Of a stretch of DNA of 64,000 bases, positions 23,101-34,200 are shown piece by piece. The stretch is from Chionis minor (Eukaryota; Chordata; Aves; Charadriiformes; Chionididae). The notes beneath the pieces were generated by a model. It saw only the letters and a program-made list of their open reading frames with translations. It had not been told where the DNA came from and did not search any database. The DNA lies in NCBI GenBank assembly GCA_013398295.1, contig VZSF01011326.1:362596-426595 (forward strand). The letters run 5' to 3'. Within the stretch, counting starts at the first letter, position 1; each line of letters begins with the position of its first letter. A program made the translations under genes and the position numbers.

Positions 23101-26100
23101 CTTTGTTTTCCTTTCCACGTTCTTCTCATAACGTATTCACAGCAAATCTGAGGATAGCTGGGTCTTGATTAAACTCCTTCAAACCTTAGAGAAAGCTCTT
23201 TTAAACCCTGAATGGTGTCATCTATCTTAGCCTCATACTTCTGAAGAAATCGATCATTCAAGCTCCGTGGGTTTTCTCTACTATTTGTTTTTATTATTAT
23301 TATTCATTCTGGTAAAGTAATTGATGCATTTTTATTCGTATAGACCTGTAAGTTTAATGCTGCACGGGTTGACGTGGCAGGAAATTGCTACAATCTTGCT
23401 TGGCTGCAGAAAGAGAAATAAGAAATGAAAGTTCTTTCCACTGGTACAATGTAGGGAAGGATACACCCAATAGAAAAAACATAAGTATGGGCCACCTACT
23501 GAAGGCTATATTTAACTTACCCTGGTTGACTAATTTAGGTGTTACATCTTAAAGTCTTGACTATACAGAGACCAGGGTCTGGCACTCTGGCAGCTTGCAT
23601 GACCAGAAACATCCACCATCCTCTCGAGCTTCAAGGCCATGCTAAGAGCAAGGACCAGCTTAAGGTACCTGCAAAGGAGGCAGCAGTGCCGGGCTGCCAA
23701 GGCTGGATGAAGAGCCACGGCCCCAGCGCCTGATTGCAGATGATGGCAGCATCTTGGAAAGGAACACAGCGTGCTGCTGCCAACAGGGAAGCTGGTCTCT
23801 GTGGGGCAGAGGACCTGTCATGTCCCAGGAGTAGCAGTTACTGCCCTGACTCTCCCTTCCTCCTGGCAGCAGAAGGAGCAGCAAGACCAGCCCTCAGGGG
23901 CTCCCTGTCTGCCTCTCCTTCCTCATCCATCCCTTCCTTCTACTCTCCGCTTCCCCTGCAGCTGGGGTTTGGCATGAGCCTGGCACCGGTTTGCTGGGGG
24001 CAGCAACAGATTTTACATACCTGCCTGAGAAACCTGCAACTGGCTCTATGCTTCTACAGAGCCGCTCGCTTTAAAAAACTTGTGGGCACCTTTTTATTGC
24101 TCCTTATTAGCGCCTAGAGTTTTAGCTGTGAAACTGAGAAGAAAAAGAGCAAAAGCTGAAATCTAATTATACAACTAAAGACAAGCAAATGGAAGAATAG
24201 ACGGAAACAATGAGACTCTGCGGGTCAAAGTGCACCATGGAGGTATCACTTTCAAATCCTGATTCCCCACCAGCTTTGGCTGCATCGCAGGTTCTTTCCA
24301 GAGGCCTCTCTAATACAGCCCCATCATGTGATCCCTCTTTTTTTTTTTAACTCCACTGGCAATACAGCATTTTGACTTCATCGACAAGGTTTTCACAGTG
24401 TCCCCTGACACAACGTTTCATCTTCGTCTCACTAGCACAAGAGTGATACATGTCTCCATCCAGTAAGTTCTTGATGCCACCATCTGTTGTCCCTGCATTG
24501 GACACACCGCTTCCCACTACCTCTGCTTCTGCTGTGTTTGGGAGAGTCCTCTATCCATCCCAGGCACAAATAAATTTTTCTCTTTCAAATCCTTCCTTCA
24601 AGCACACCTTTGCCTAAAAACGGCAAAGAACTTGATAGTGACTTGGCTGATGAGAGCACAGCCAAGCACGCTGATTAACATTGCTCCGTTATTTCCCCTG
24701 CACCTCAGTTTGGTAGACTCCAGTGTGACCTCTTGCTTTCTGCTTCAGCTGGCGGAGACATTAACCTTTCAGTGTTGCTACTGCTTTAACAAATTCTGGA
24801 ACAGGCCTGAGATACCAGCTTATACGAGCAGCACGAAATAATACTTGCACTCTTCATGCACTACTTGTCCAGGAAATAAGCAAAAATGCATTGAGGAACT
24901 TCCTAGTCTGAATTTGGCATTTGTAACCAGTCCTGCCATCAGATGAGGGTTGCACGTGTGCAGGTATTAGCTGTGGACTGTTTATCCAGCTGTAACAGTC
25001 GCACAGTTGGCAAGCGGCAGCAGGAAGTTAGGCATGGTTAATGTTTAAGATACACAATCTTCACAGTGCTGCTGCCAGGTGTCCACTTTGGCTCCAACCT
25101 CACCGTCTTCTCGCCCATTCTTTTGTCTATCTAGTGTTCAGGAAAAGGAAGTGGAGTGCAAAGTGCTCGGCCGTTGTAACAGGCATGGTGAGACCACAGG
25201 ACACAGTGGAAATAATCAAGACAGAACCAATCGCCGTGTGCTCTATTTTTTATATTTACCTTTTTGGTAGCTATTGGCAGTCTTTCCCTGCTTACCTGAG
25301 GCATCCTTCTAGGTCCATGAACAGTTAATTAAAGGCTGGTAGTAAAAGACACACATTTTCCTGTGTGTTGCTTCCCACCTCTTAGTAGGCTTGACAATTT
25401 GTTTATTATTAAATGCTTGCATGTTCTACCCTTGCAGGCCATATATTAACATTTAGTGAAGAAGCGGGGTACTTCACTGAGTCGTAGTGTCGTGTTAGTT
25501 ACAAGGCACAGCAGTAGGGACTTCTTTATTTACAGATCATTAAAAAGATGAGTTCTGTGGTAACAGAACAAGCAGAACTACTTGTTTTTCTTGAGCATTT
25601 TCACAGTATTTGGTCAAGTGAAAACTATGCAGACGCCTGCTGGCTGCAAAATGAAAAGGAGAAGAAAGAGCAAGGGGAAGTATGGGGCTGGGGGAAAAGA
25701 GAAATGAGCCAAAAGGGACTGCTGCACCGAAGCAGTAGTATTGAGGGGAACAAACAGAGGAAAGATCCAAACCAGCCATTCAAGTAGCAATTTCAGATGC
25801 TGAGCATGAGAAATATTGGCACGCTCCCTATCCGTTGTCCTTCTGTGCCCACCAAAGCTGACCACCTGGACATACCAATGTCAGAAGATCCTGGAAACAC
25901 CCTCATCCTAGCGTGTGAGATCTTTAGCAAAAGAGGTGGCTGAAGAAGGAGGGAGCAAGCTATGAGGAACCAAAGCTATCTGTGGTGGTGAAAGTAGCCA
26001 GCACGGTTGTTTGGCAGGCTACTGCAATTAGGACAGCTCTGAGACTTGTCTAAAATGTTAGAACCAACCAACTGGTTGTCTGTCTCTGGGCAGCGCCAGG

Positions 26101-27984
26101 GGCAGGGTGCGTGTGAGAGGCACGAAACTGTGCCCAACTGCCCACAGCCACCTCGTCAGTCCAGCAAGCTGCAACACCATCGCCGCCCCTGGCCCGACTG
26201 CCATGGATCCTGCACGCTTAGAGATGCGGCTGTCACGGAAGCAGCGCACAAATGGACGGATAGAAATTCTCTCTTAAGCACTTGTTCATTACAGGTCCCT
26301 TTTGACAATTTGGGATACAGGATCCACACCGAGTGAGTGGTAATATTTTATAAGTCCTGACTGCTTTACTTTCTTGAGCTACAAACTCATGGGCACTGTG
26401 TTTGGACACTGTGTTTTCAGTTTGCCATGATGGCATCAGTATTCAGGAACTCCTTTTTCTTACTTTTCCCTCCTTCTCATCCAGCATTATTTCCATTTCA
26501 GTGATTCCCTCTTGCTCCTTTCTTCATCTTGTTCTCCAAGATTTTGGCACGTTATCTTTCTTGAGGACATACCCACTGTGGAGGAACTATTTTATTGTAC
26601 AAGAGATGGACTGAGATTAACGTAAACTATGGAGCGCGTATGACGAGAACAATGAAGAAACCCTAACTAACAAGGTTTGCACGGCCCAGTTCGCTCGAAG
26701 CGCAAATTTCATGACACTTCCCTTTGGATTCAAAGAGGACACTTTAATCTCAGTACTATAAACATGACCTAAGGAAGGACCAGGGTGGAGCATGGGAAAT
26801 ATCGTCCATTTAATTGTCTATTCTTTGGAGTAGCAATCTACTCATGATATAACAGCCTCTGCTCTCTGGCTCCAGGCGAGTCATATTGCCTTTGAGAGGG
26901 CTCTGAGAAATGTTACTTTCAGTTGGTGGGGCATGCCCAAATTCCAGCTCTTATCTCGGTTTCAGTGCGTGTGCAATGAGAGGGACGCGTAGCGGCAGCA
27001 CTAGACAGGCTTTTCTCGGATATCATCAGCCAAATCACTTCTCAGGGTATATCCAGGGTTTTCTCAGGGTTGTACCAGGCTTCCCACAGAATATCAAGAG
27101 GGCCTCTTGTAACAGTGTAGGTGGAGCTTGAAGCCAAGGAATTTCACAGGGTTCCTCATTTATCTGTTCTGTATTTCCTTTATCTGGATTTTTCTATCAC
27201 ATTCTGTGGAGTAGGAGTCACTTTCACCATTTCATTGGACGTCCGACCAGTCTGTACAGGGGGTGCGTTGGCTGTCTCTGTCACCTGAAGGAACCCAGCG
27301 CCAGTAGGTGGGACGTGCTTCATTACCCTGCCTGATCTCCAGGCCCTGTCACCCTCCCAGTGGGACGTGCCTGGGACACGCGTAACAAACTGGGTATCTC
27401 TGTCCTCTGGAAGAAACAGTCTGTCCATGCCAGAGGCCGAGCTTTCAAGCTGGTTGGCGATACACAGCCTTCATCTTCTCCCTTAACAGTCAGCGCAGAC
27501 ATAATTATTGCTGGCTGAACTTAGGATTTCTAAAATTCCCATTGTTAGAAAAATTAAACAAAAGATTGATGTGGATGGGGGTTGGTCCTACTTTTGACAT
27601 TCCAAAGACAAAGGGATATCACACATGACTGACTCTTTTGTATACAGGCTTTGAACTAACTTTCTTAGCGTTGGCAAACGTTTGCGCTGAAAGAGAAGTT
27701 TGTCTCAGGCTTGTCATTAACAAAATGACCTCAGCTCAATGTTGTTCTTCAGTTTTTGAAACTTTATTCCTCACAGGTAGCAAGTCAGGTCGTGGACACA
27801 AATTAGGAGAGCACCATAAAGGGGTGGATGCGCACGGCATACCTGAAGTCAAGGCACTGGTTGGATGTACAGGAATTACACAGTAAGTACAGCTGCAGAG
27901 GTGTAATTTTCCTTATATTTTTACTTGGGCTACCTTACAGGTTTTTTTTCAGCAAGCACACAGTGCTGCTTAATTAATTTAAGG
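20179..27984. other. Intergenic DNA, no gene recognised
   Basis: About 7.8 kb of single-copy sequence. Pyrimidine-rich blocks lie at about 22,325-22,480 and 26,430-26,550. Open frames reach about 125 codons (for example 21,763-22,134 minus and 23,734-24,117 plus), but none resembles a known protein or shows splice context. A CTCF-like match is noted near 27,301 in the findings. No RNA gene is recognised. Confidence 0.5.
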
Positions 27985-29036
27985 CTATGACGGGGGAGCA
28001 GTGGACGTTGCCTTCCTCAACTTCAGCAAGGCTTCTGACATTGTCTCCCATCACATCCTCATTGGTAAGCTTAGGAAGCGTGGGTTGGATGAGTGGACAG
28101 TGAGGTGCAGTGTCCCCCCGTGTCAGCTTTGTTCAACATATTCATCGACAACCTGGGTGAGGGGACAGAGAATACCCTCAGCAAGTTTGCTGGTGACACA
28201 AAACTGGGAGGAGTGGTGACACACCGGAAGGCTGTGCTGCCATTCAGCAGGACCTGGACAGGCTGGAGAGTTGGGCAGAGAGGAACCGAATAAAGTTCAA
28301 CAAGGGCAAATGTGGGGTCCTGCACCTGGGAAGGAATAACCCCATGCACAGGTTAAGGGCTGACCTGCTGGAAAGCAGCTCTGCAGAGAGTGACCTGGGA
28401 GTCCTGGTGGACAAGCTGACCATGAGCGAGCAATGTGCCCTTCTAGCCAAGGCCAACAGCATCCTGGGGTGCATTAAAAAGAGCATGGCCAGCAGGTGGA
28501 GGGATGTCATCCTCTCCCTCTACTCTGCCCTGGTGAGACCCATCTGGAGTATGGTGTCCAGTTCTGGGCCCCCCAGTTCAAGAAGGACAGGGAACTGCTG
28601 GAGAGAGTCCAGTGGAAGGCTACAAAGATGATCAGGGGACAGGACCACTTCTCTGGTGAGGAAAGGTTGAGAGACCTGGGTCTCTTTAGCCTGGAGAAGA
28701 CTTAGAGGGGATCTCATCAATGCTCATCAATATCTAAAGTGTGGATGTCAAGAGGATGGGGCCAAGACTATTTTCAGAGGAGCCCAGCAACAGGACAAAG
28801 GGCAATGGGCACAAACTGGAACACGGGAAATTCCATCTGAACATGAGGAAAAACTTTCCTTGAGGGTGTTGGAGCACTGAACAGGCTGCCCAGAGAGGTG
28901 GTGGAGTCTCCTTCTCTGGAGACATTCAAAACCCACCTGGATGTGTTCAGCCTGCTCTAGGTGGACCTGCTTTGGCTAGGGAATTGGACTAGATGATCTC
29001 CAGAGGTCCCTTCCAACCCCTACTGTTCTGTTACTG
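27985..29036 (+). repeat. CR1 LINE, truncated, with internal deletion
   Basis: This is the longest retrotransposon copy in the window (about 1.05 kb). It starts inside the reverse-transcriptase domain (VAFLNFSKASDIVSHHIL; the conserved core is of the LDFSKAFDTVSH type). Just after the WTVR segment near 28,100-28,120 it jumps to the LFNIFIDNLGEGTE segment, so the part between, including the catalytic core, is deleted. It then runs through [43 protein letters not shown] and [19 protein letters not shown] to the C-terminal HW-x-RLP equivalent near 28,870. The 3' UTR ends with gatctccagaggtcccttcc near 28,997-29,016. Several frameshifts and the deletion make it inactive. Its 3' end lies about 0.45 kb before the ABHD17C CpG island. 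Confidence 0.95.
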
Positions 29037-29469
29037 ACACCGGTACAGTTATAGCCTGTGTTGATAACAGAATGTTACGTCTCAATATGTCCAGTTGTCT
29101 TTTCCCCACCATCTTTTGCATTTCACTCTGGGCTGATGAATGTGTTAGACCCAGTACCACAACCACCAGTTCAGGGGTCCTGCCATATCCCCTGAATGAT
29201 CTGCTAATTTATTCAAGTAATTATTTGGGATGTGGGTTGTTAGCCTGATTTTCTAAGGAAACGCAGCTTCCGCAATCACACTGTGTCTGGAAGTTTTCTG
29301 TGGCATCTCTCGAAACCTCTGACCAATTCCAGCCAGATCTAACATATACCGAGGTCTCCACAGTGTTCGAGCCTGGGATGTGCCGCACGCTTGGACGCCA
29401 GGAGAGCAGAGCTCTGGATGCTCCCAGCTGAGGAGCGGCTCTACTCCCACAGGAATACATCGCCAATTC
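29037..29469. other. Short intergenic spacer before the CpG island
   Basis: Single-copy sequence between the CR1 3' end and the rise in CpG density. No gene or named site is recognised. CpGs become frequent from about 29,380. Confidence 0.5.
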
Positions 29470-29731
29470 TCTCAGAGCGAGACTCCAGGCCGCCGGGTGC
29501 TGCTCGGGGAGCAGCCTGCCAGCCCGGCCCGGCCCGGCCCGCCGCCCCTGCCCGGCACCCGCCATGCCAGGCTGGGAGGGATGAACAGCAAAGGGCCCCT
29601 TCCCTCAGGGTGACCCCAGCGCGCTGGAGCCGGGAGGTTCGGGAGCGGCGCCAGAGGAATCCCGGGGGAGTGCGGGGGGTCAGAGGCGCGGCCCCTCGGA
29701 CCGCCGCCCGTCCGCCCTCCCTCCCCCGGCC

Positions 29732-30055
29732 NNNNNNNNNNNNNNNNNNNNNNNNNNNNNNNNNNNNNNNNNNNNNNNNNNNNNNNNNNNNNNNNNNNNN
29801 NNNNNNNNNNNNNNNNNNNNNNNNNNNNNNNNNNNNNNNNNNNNNNNNNNNNNNNNNNNNNNNNNNNNNNNNNNNNNNNNNNNNNNNNNNNNNNNNNNNN
29901 NNNNNNNNNNNNNNNNNNNNNNNNNNNNNNNNNNNNNNNNNNNNNNNNNNNNNNNNNNNNNNNNNNNNNNNNNNNNNNNNNNNNNNNNNNNNNNNNNNNN
30001 NNNNNNNNNNNNNNNNNNNNNNNNNNNNNNNNNNNNNNNNNNNNNNNNNNNNNNN
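29732..30055. other. Assembly gap, 324 N
   Basis: A run of N inside the CpG island. Extremely GC-rich avian promoters are often missing from assemblies. The true length is unknown, and any transcription start, 5' UTR exon or promoter element within it is invisible here. Confidence 1.
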
Positions 30056-30109
30056 CGGGGAGGCCCTTGCTGCCTTGCGGGGGCCGCGGGGCTGGGCGTC
30101 CCCGGGGGC

Positions 30110-30235
30110 CGGGGCCGGTAGCGGGGCGGAGGGGGGCGGGTGGCGCCGCGAGGGGCGGGAAGGGCAGGGCCCTGGCCTGCTGCGGCTGCATGATCCCTGC
30201 TGGGGGGCCGGCTGCGGGGCGGGGGGTGTCCGCGG
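30110..30235 (+). promoter_or_regulatory. Cluster of GC boxes (Sp/KLF-type)
   Basis: Repeated GGGGCGG / GGGCGG cores occur at about 30,122-30,129, 30,133-30,140, 30,151-30,158 and 30,213-30,222, immediately after the gap and about 450-560 bases before the start codon. This arrangement is typical of TATA-less CpG-island promoters. The G runs could also form a quadruplex. Binding is inferred from motif only. Confidence 0.6.
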
Positions 30236-30288
30236 CTGGGCCTGGGGCGCCGCATTGAGCCGTGGGGTCTGGGGGATTCCTTTTGTAA

Positions 30289-30304
30289 ACGCACACGTGT
30301 GCGT
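30289..30304. promoter_or_regulatory. 16-bp perfect palindrome centred on a CACGTG E-box
   Basis: ACGCACACGTGTGCGT is exactly self-complementary. Its centre CACGTG (30,294-30,299) is a canonical class B E-box, and both arms contain a GCGT core like the hypoxia/xenobiotic-response half site. It lies 372 bases before the start codon inside the CpG island. Proteins that bind such sites include MYC/MAX, USF, CLOCK/BMAL and ARNT-type bHLH-PAS dimers; which of them, if any, acts here is unknown. Confidence 0.55.
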
Positions 30305-30675
30305 GCGGCTTGTTTTCTTTGAAGGGACCCGGGGTGGTGGTCTGGAGGGGTGCGTTTACTGTAGCACTAGCTGTGGGGATTTTTAAGGGCTGGTTCTACT
30401 TCATTTATATTTGGTGGGGTTGGTCTTTTTGTTGGTGTGGGGGTTTTTTGGTTGTTTGTTTTTTTTTTTAGTAAGCACATCTTCAGGCTTTGAAGAGCCT
30501 CACCGTTCTTGCTGAACGGTAGTTCCTCCAAGGTTGTCGTCGTTTGCTTTTCGGGAGGGCAGCCAGTAGCCTCCGCGCAGGAAGGTGCGCAGGTTGCGTT
30601 GGAGGAGGGCTCTGGGTCGGCGCGGCTTGACTCCTTTCCAGCATAGGTTAGTTTTTTTTTCCTCCGGCGTCTCTG

Positions 30676-31211
30676 ATGCCAGAACAAGGCCCCAGAATGA
30701 ACGGTTTCTCTCTGGGCGAGCTCTGCTGGCTGTTCTGCTGCCCGCCTTGCCCCAGCCGCATCGCTGCCAAGCTGGCCTTCCTGCCCCCGGAGCCCACCTA
30801 CACCGTGCTGCAGCCCGAGCAGCAGCAGCAGGAGGCCGGGGCGGCAGCTGGAGCAGGGACCCCGACGGGATCGGGCACCTGCAGCCTGCACTTGAGCGAG
30901 CGGGCGGACTGGCAGTATTCCCAGCGGGAACTGGATGCCGTGGAAGTGTTCTTCTCCCGCACGGCTCGGGATAACAGGCTGGGCTGCATGTTCGTACGTT
31001 GTGCCCCCACTGGCCGGTACACGCTGCTCTTCTCGCATGGTAATGCTGTGGACCTGGGCCAGATGTGCAGCTTCTATATTGGCCTTGGCTCCCGCATCAA
31101 CTGCAACGTCTTCTCTTATGACTACTCTGGCTACGGGGTGAGCACCGGCAAGCCCTCTGAGAAAAACCTGTACGCAGACATTGATGCAGCCTGGCAGGCC
31201 CTCAGGACAAG
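30676..31211 (+). CDS. ABHD17C: ABHD17C coding exon 1
   Basis: Encodes residues 1-178 and the first two bases of codon 179: the cysteine-rich membrane anchor, a low-complexity linker with QQQQ at 49-52 followed by Ala/Gly/Thr, the conserved [20 protein letters not shown] block (71-90), the HGNA loop and the SYDYSGYG strand (147-154). Met1 at 30,676 matches the annotated mammalian start, but its context is weak (C at -3). Met8 at 30,697 has A at -3 and corresponds to the start used by ABHD17A and ABHD17B, so it could be used by leaky scanning. An in-frame TAG at 30,649-30,651 rules out a longer N terminus unless upstream splicing occurs. The donor is AG|gtaaat, and read-through meets a TAA at once. 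Confidence 0.96.
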
Positions 31212-34200
31212 GTAAATGGATATTGGGGACAAGGTATTTCTGTATCTCCATTTAATCCTAATAAGTCCAGTGTCAGCGCAGCTAACCTGCTGAGAGGTGG
31301 AGGGGAAGGGTTTGTAGATGGTTTCAGTTATTTCGATGACCTCACCAGATGTTCCATCGACAGCCGCAGTGTGATTTGCGTTTGGATGGCCTTCATCCTT
31401 GGGCTTCTTCTAGATTTAGGAGTTCAGTCAACTCCATCTTGAGGAGGACATACTGCACTGGTTGCAGGTTGAGCTTTCAGGAAGGAAAAAAACCCCTTTT
31501 ATTCAAGACTTGCCTACCACTCTCTACGCTTAGAGGTAACTCACTTGAGCCAAAACTTTGACTGAATTTGGTGGTGGTCTAGGCTAGTGCTCACTGAGAA
31601 ACTGCTGGTGATCTGCGATTTCCAGCACGGGTTTCCTGTGTGCTCGTGCAACATAGACATCTTTTTCTTTTGGCAACCAAACAACTGTTGTCAAATTGGG
31701 TAGGATAGCAGGGTGGAAGGAAAAAGTGTTGACAGGTGGAAGTAGAGCTGGGGATCCTGCCAGGAGGAGATGCCGAAGTAGGTGGGATCCAAAGGCATGG
31801 AGCAGCAATGAGAAGGCTCTGCCAAGGCAGGATGGCCATTAGGAACAGGGAGCCCTTGGCTTCTAGGAAGTCCTGAGCAGGGGATTTCAGAATCCTGAGC
31901 TGCTGCCTCTGGCTCCTTGCTACAACTGATTGCCACCCCTGGACCTCTGTTGCTTCTGCTGTCCATGGAAACAATGAGCTCCTTTTGCTGTTGCATAAGT
32001 GGTTCTTAAAGTAGGACCTCACGGAACCTGCCCTGAAAGAGAGAGCTTTAAAAAGCTTAAATTCCTGCAGTAGGGCAAGAGAAAAGAACGATGAACGTTT
32101 TCTGTTCTTGGCTCTGGGGTTGTGTAGATGAACTTGGCTTACATGAAATGGGTATTTAATGTCTGTCTTAAGGATACGTGCCAGCTTCAAAAATAGTGAC
32201 AGGAGTTGTTACTAATTTAGATAATTGGCTTTTCGAGGATCTGAGGATTGGTCAGTTGTGGAGTCCAAATGGCTTTTGACATTGGTCTGCCCAAGTCAAC
32301 TTAAGAGCACGGAGGAGAAAGGCGTAGGGGGAAGTTGCCCTTTCACAGCATGTGTTCTATTTGGTGCGCAAGCCAGATTCTGGGATCATTTTCCAGGACT
32401 CTCAGAAAATAAAATAAAATACAGATGTCTTGCTTGAATATTGGTAATATGGTTTTATGTAAAGAAATAATTTTGGTATGTTGTATGCAGAATAAATTGC
32501 TAAATGCCACCATTGTGCATGTGGATGATATAAATAAGGTTTGAGAGGAAAAGTACTATGTCTAAGCCAAGCATAGTTAATGTTTGTCCTTCAGTTGCTC
32601 TGTTTTCTCTCTCACTTAATGTTTAGTTGGTGATATTTTTTCATGAAAGCCTTCTAGAGCTCTGGAAAAGTCTCTCACATCTGCCTGGAAGTGCTCCTGT
32701 CTTGATAGGTGTTAAGTACATGTTTAAGGTCTACGAAGATCCAGAAACAAGGGGTTCCTTCACTTAAGTCTTTTGCAAAGCCTGGCCCAGTGATGCCAAC
32801 GTGTGCCCAGCTTGCTCTGAGAGGATTGGTCTCCTGATACTAAGTTGTGACTGGAGGAAATTTGTAGTTTAATATTAGAGTCCTTTCTGTGGTTTATACA
32901 AGATCTAGGTTCTGGTTGCCTCCTTAAACTGAGAGGTTGAAATTTGCCAACTCTTACTCTGCCATGTTTGTAAATCCCACCTCTTAGTGCTACCTTGAGA
33001 GCACTTGGAGTAGTTATGTTGTCATTGGTTAGATTTTTGTGAGCAAAGGGGAATATTACAGTATTCTAAGTGTCCAGTAAAGAAATCGGTTATTGTAAAA
33101 TGTAAGCTTAAAACAGGCAAACAAATTAATTGATTCTGTCTATTAACAGATAACTGTCTTCATATCAGGTATGAACCAAAACATTAGTCTTTCTGCTGAT
33201 GAATTCTCTAAGCAGTAGTATGAACTTTACGAGACTGAGAATTTCTTAGCCCTTTTTAATAAGTCCAAGTGGCTCACTATTAAGTGAAATACTCTGCTGT
33301 AAAAATACAAGCCTGCCTCCTGAGGTAAAATGTCCTATTATACCATTTCTGCTGTGGTAGTTCATTGGTAGCTTCCAAGAGTTTGTGTATGCTTTCATTC
33401 TTGATGCACATTTCTAACACTTGGCTGAAAGTCATGTGGTAGTGAACTGTAATGCAAAGTTAAAATTGAAGTCTTAAAATAGGAGAGGTTCACTGTGCCA
33501 TCGAGAGCGTTTAGTCATCTGTGCTAAGTTCTGTGGGAAGCTGTTGCTCTTCTGAATCCACCAGACGTTCCACCTGGCAGCAGAAAGGAATCATTAAAAT
33601 GCTGGAAGTATGAGATTCTTTATTTCTTTCTTTTTTTTTTTTTTTTTAAATTGTGCTGGTGAAATACCATGATACTTAGCAAATGTTAATTTATTTTGTT
33701 ACTGTATTTTGAAAGTTGTCTTGAGTTAGGCAGGAATTAACCCTACTCTTGAACAGAATAGATTGCTCCCAAATTCTAGAACTGATGGTGAGCTGACTGG
33801 TTGCAAACATGGCTGCAAATCTTGACTATTTTTTCAAGGTACTGAAACGAGGATCTTGCTGTCACATACACATTTAGGTATCAAACCTTACATAACAAAT
33901 GATTATAAAACTATCTTATGAACAGTAGGTGAAAAATAAAATCATCGAGGCTTTTTTATTCGGTTTCAATTATTACCCTCTCTCTGAAGAATCAGTGTCA
34001 ACGATTGTCTGTTCTTTCAGTCTTTGTAAAGAGTAATTTATTTTCTGTAATTCTAATTAAATGAGTATCTCTGCTCATGAATAAAGTATACTCTTAAATG
34101 ATAATTTTACTAATTATTAAGTTTGAATGCCAGTTGGTTTTTAGCCCAGGTAAAGACGTTGGCATATGGTTTTATTCCCTTGAGAAGAGTTTTTATAGAT

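Larger units (their letters stand above)
29470..31211 (+). promoter_or_regulatory. ABHD17C: CpG island over the ABHD17C promoter and exon 1
   Basis: From about 29,470 the sequence becomes very GC-rich with dense CpG dinucleotides. This continues on both sides of the assembly gap and through coding exon 1, then falls abruptly in intron 1. A simple (CCGGC)n-like run lies at about 29,521-29,541. Location and composition fit a constitutive CpG-island promoter. The transcription start cannot be fixed; it probably lies inside or just after the gap. A less CpG-dense dip exists at about 30,370-30,540, where T-rich sequence interrupts the island. Confidence 0.85.

Noticed and set aside
29391..30386. 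Long open frames on both strands running across the N gap
   Set aside because: They are open only because the gap reads as unknown residues. The flanking residues are GC-rich low-complexity Pro/Arg/Ala/Gly with no family resemblance.
30367..31251. 294-codon open frame on the minus strand across exon 1
   Set aside because: It is the antisense shadow of the GC-rich, strongly coding ABHD17C exon 1. Its sequence resembles no family, and the plus-strand frame is clearly the real one.
31335..31382. Possible CR1 3' tip (gatgacctc ... gcagtgtgattt)
   Set aside because: Only a few short matches, no body and no tail. Similarity is too weak to call.
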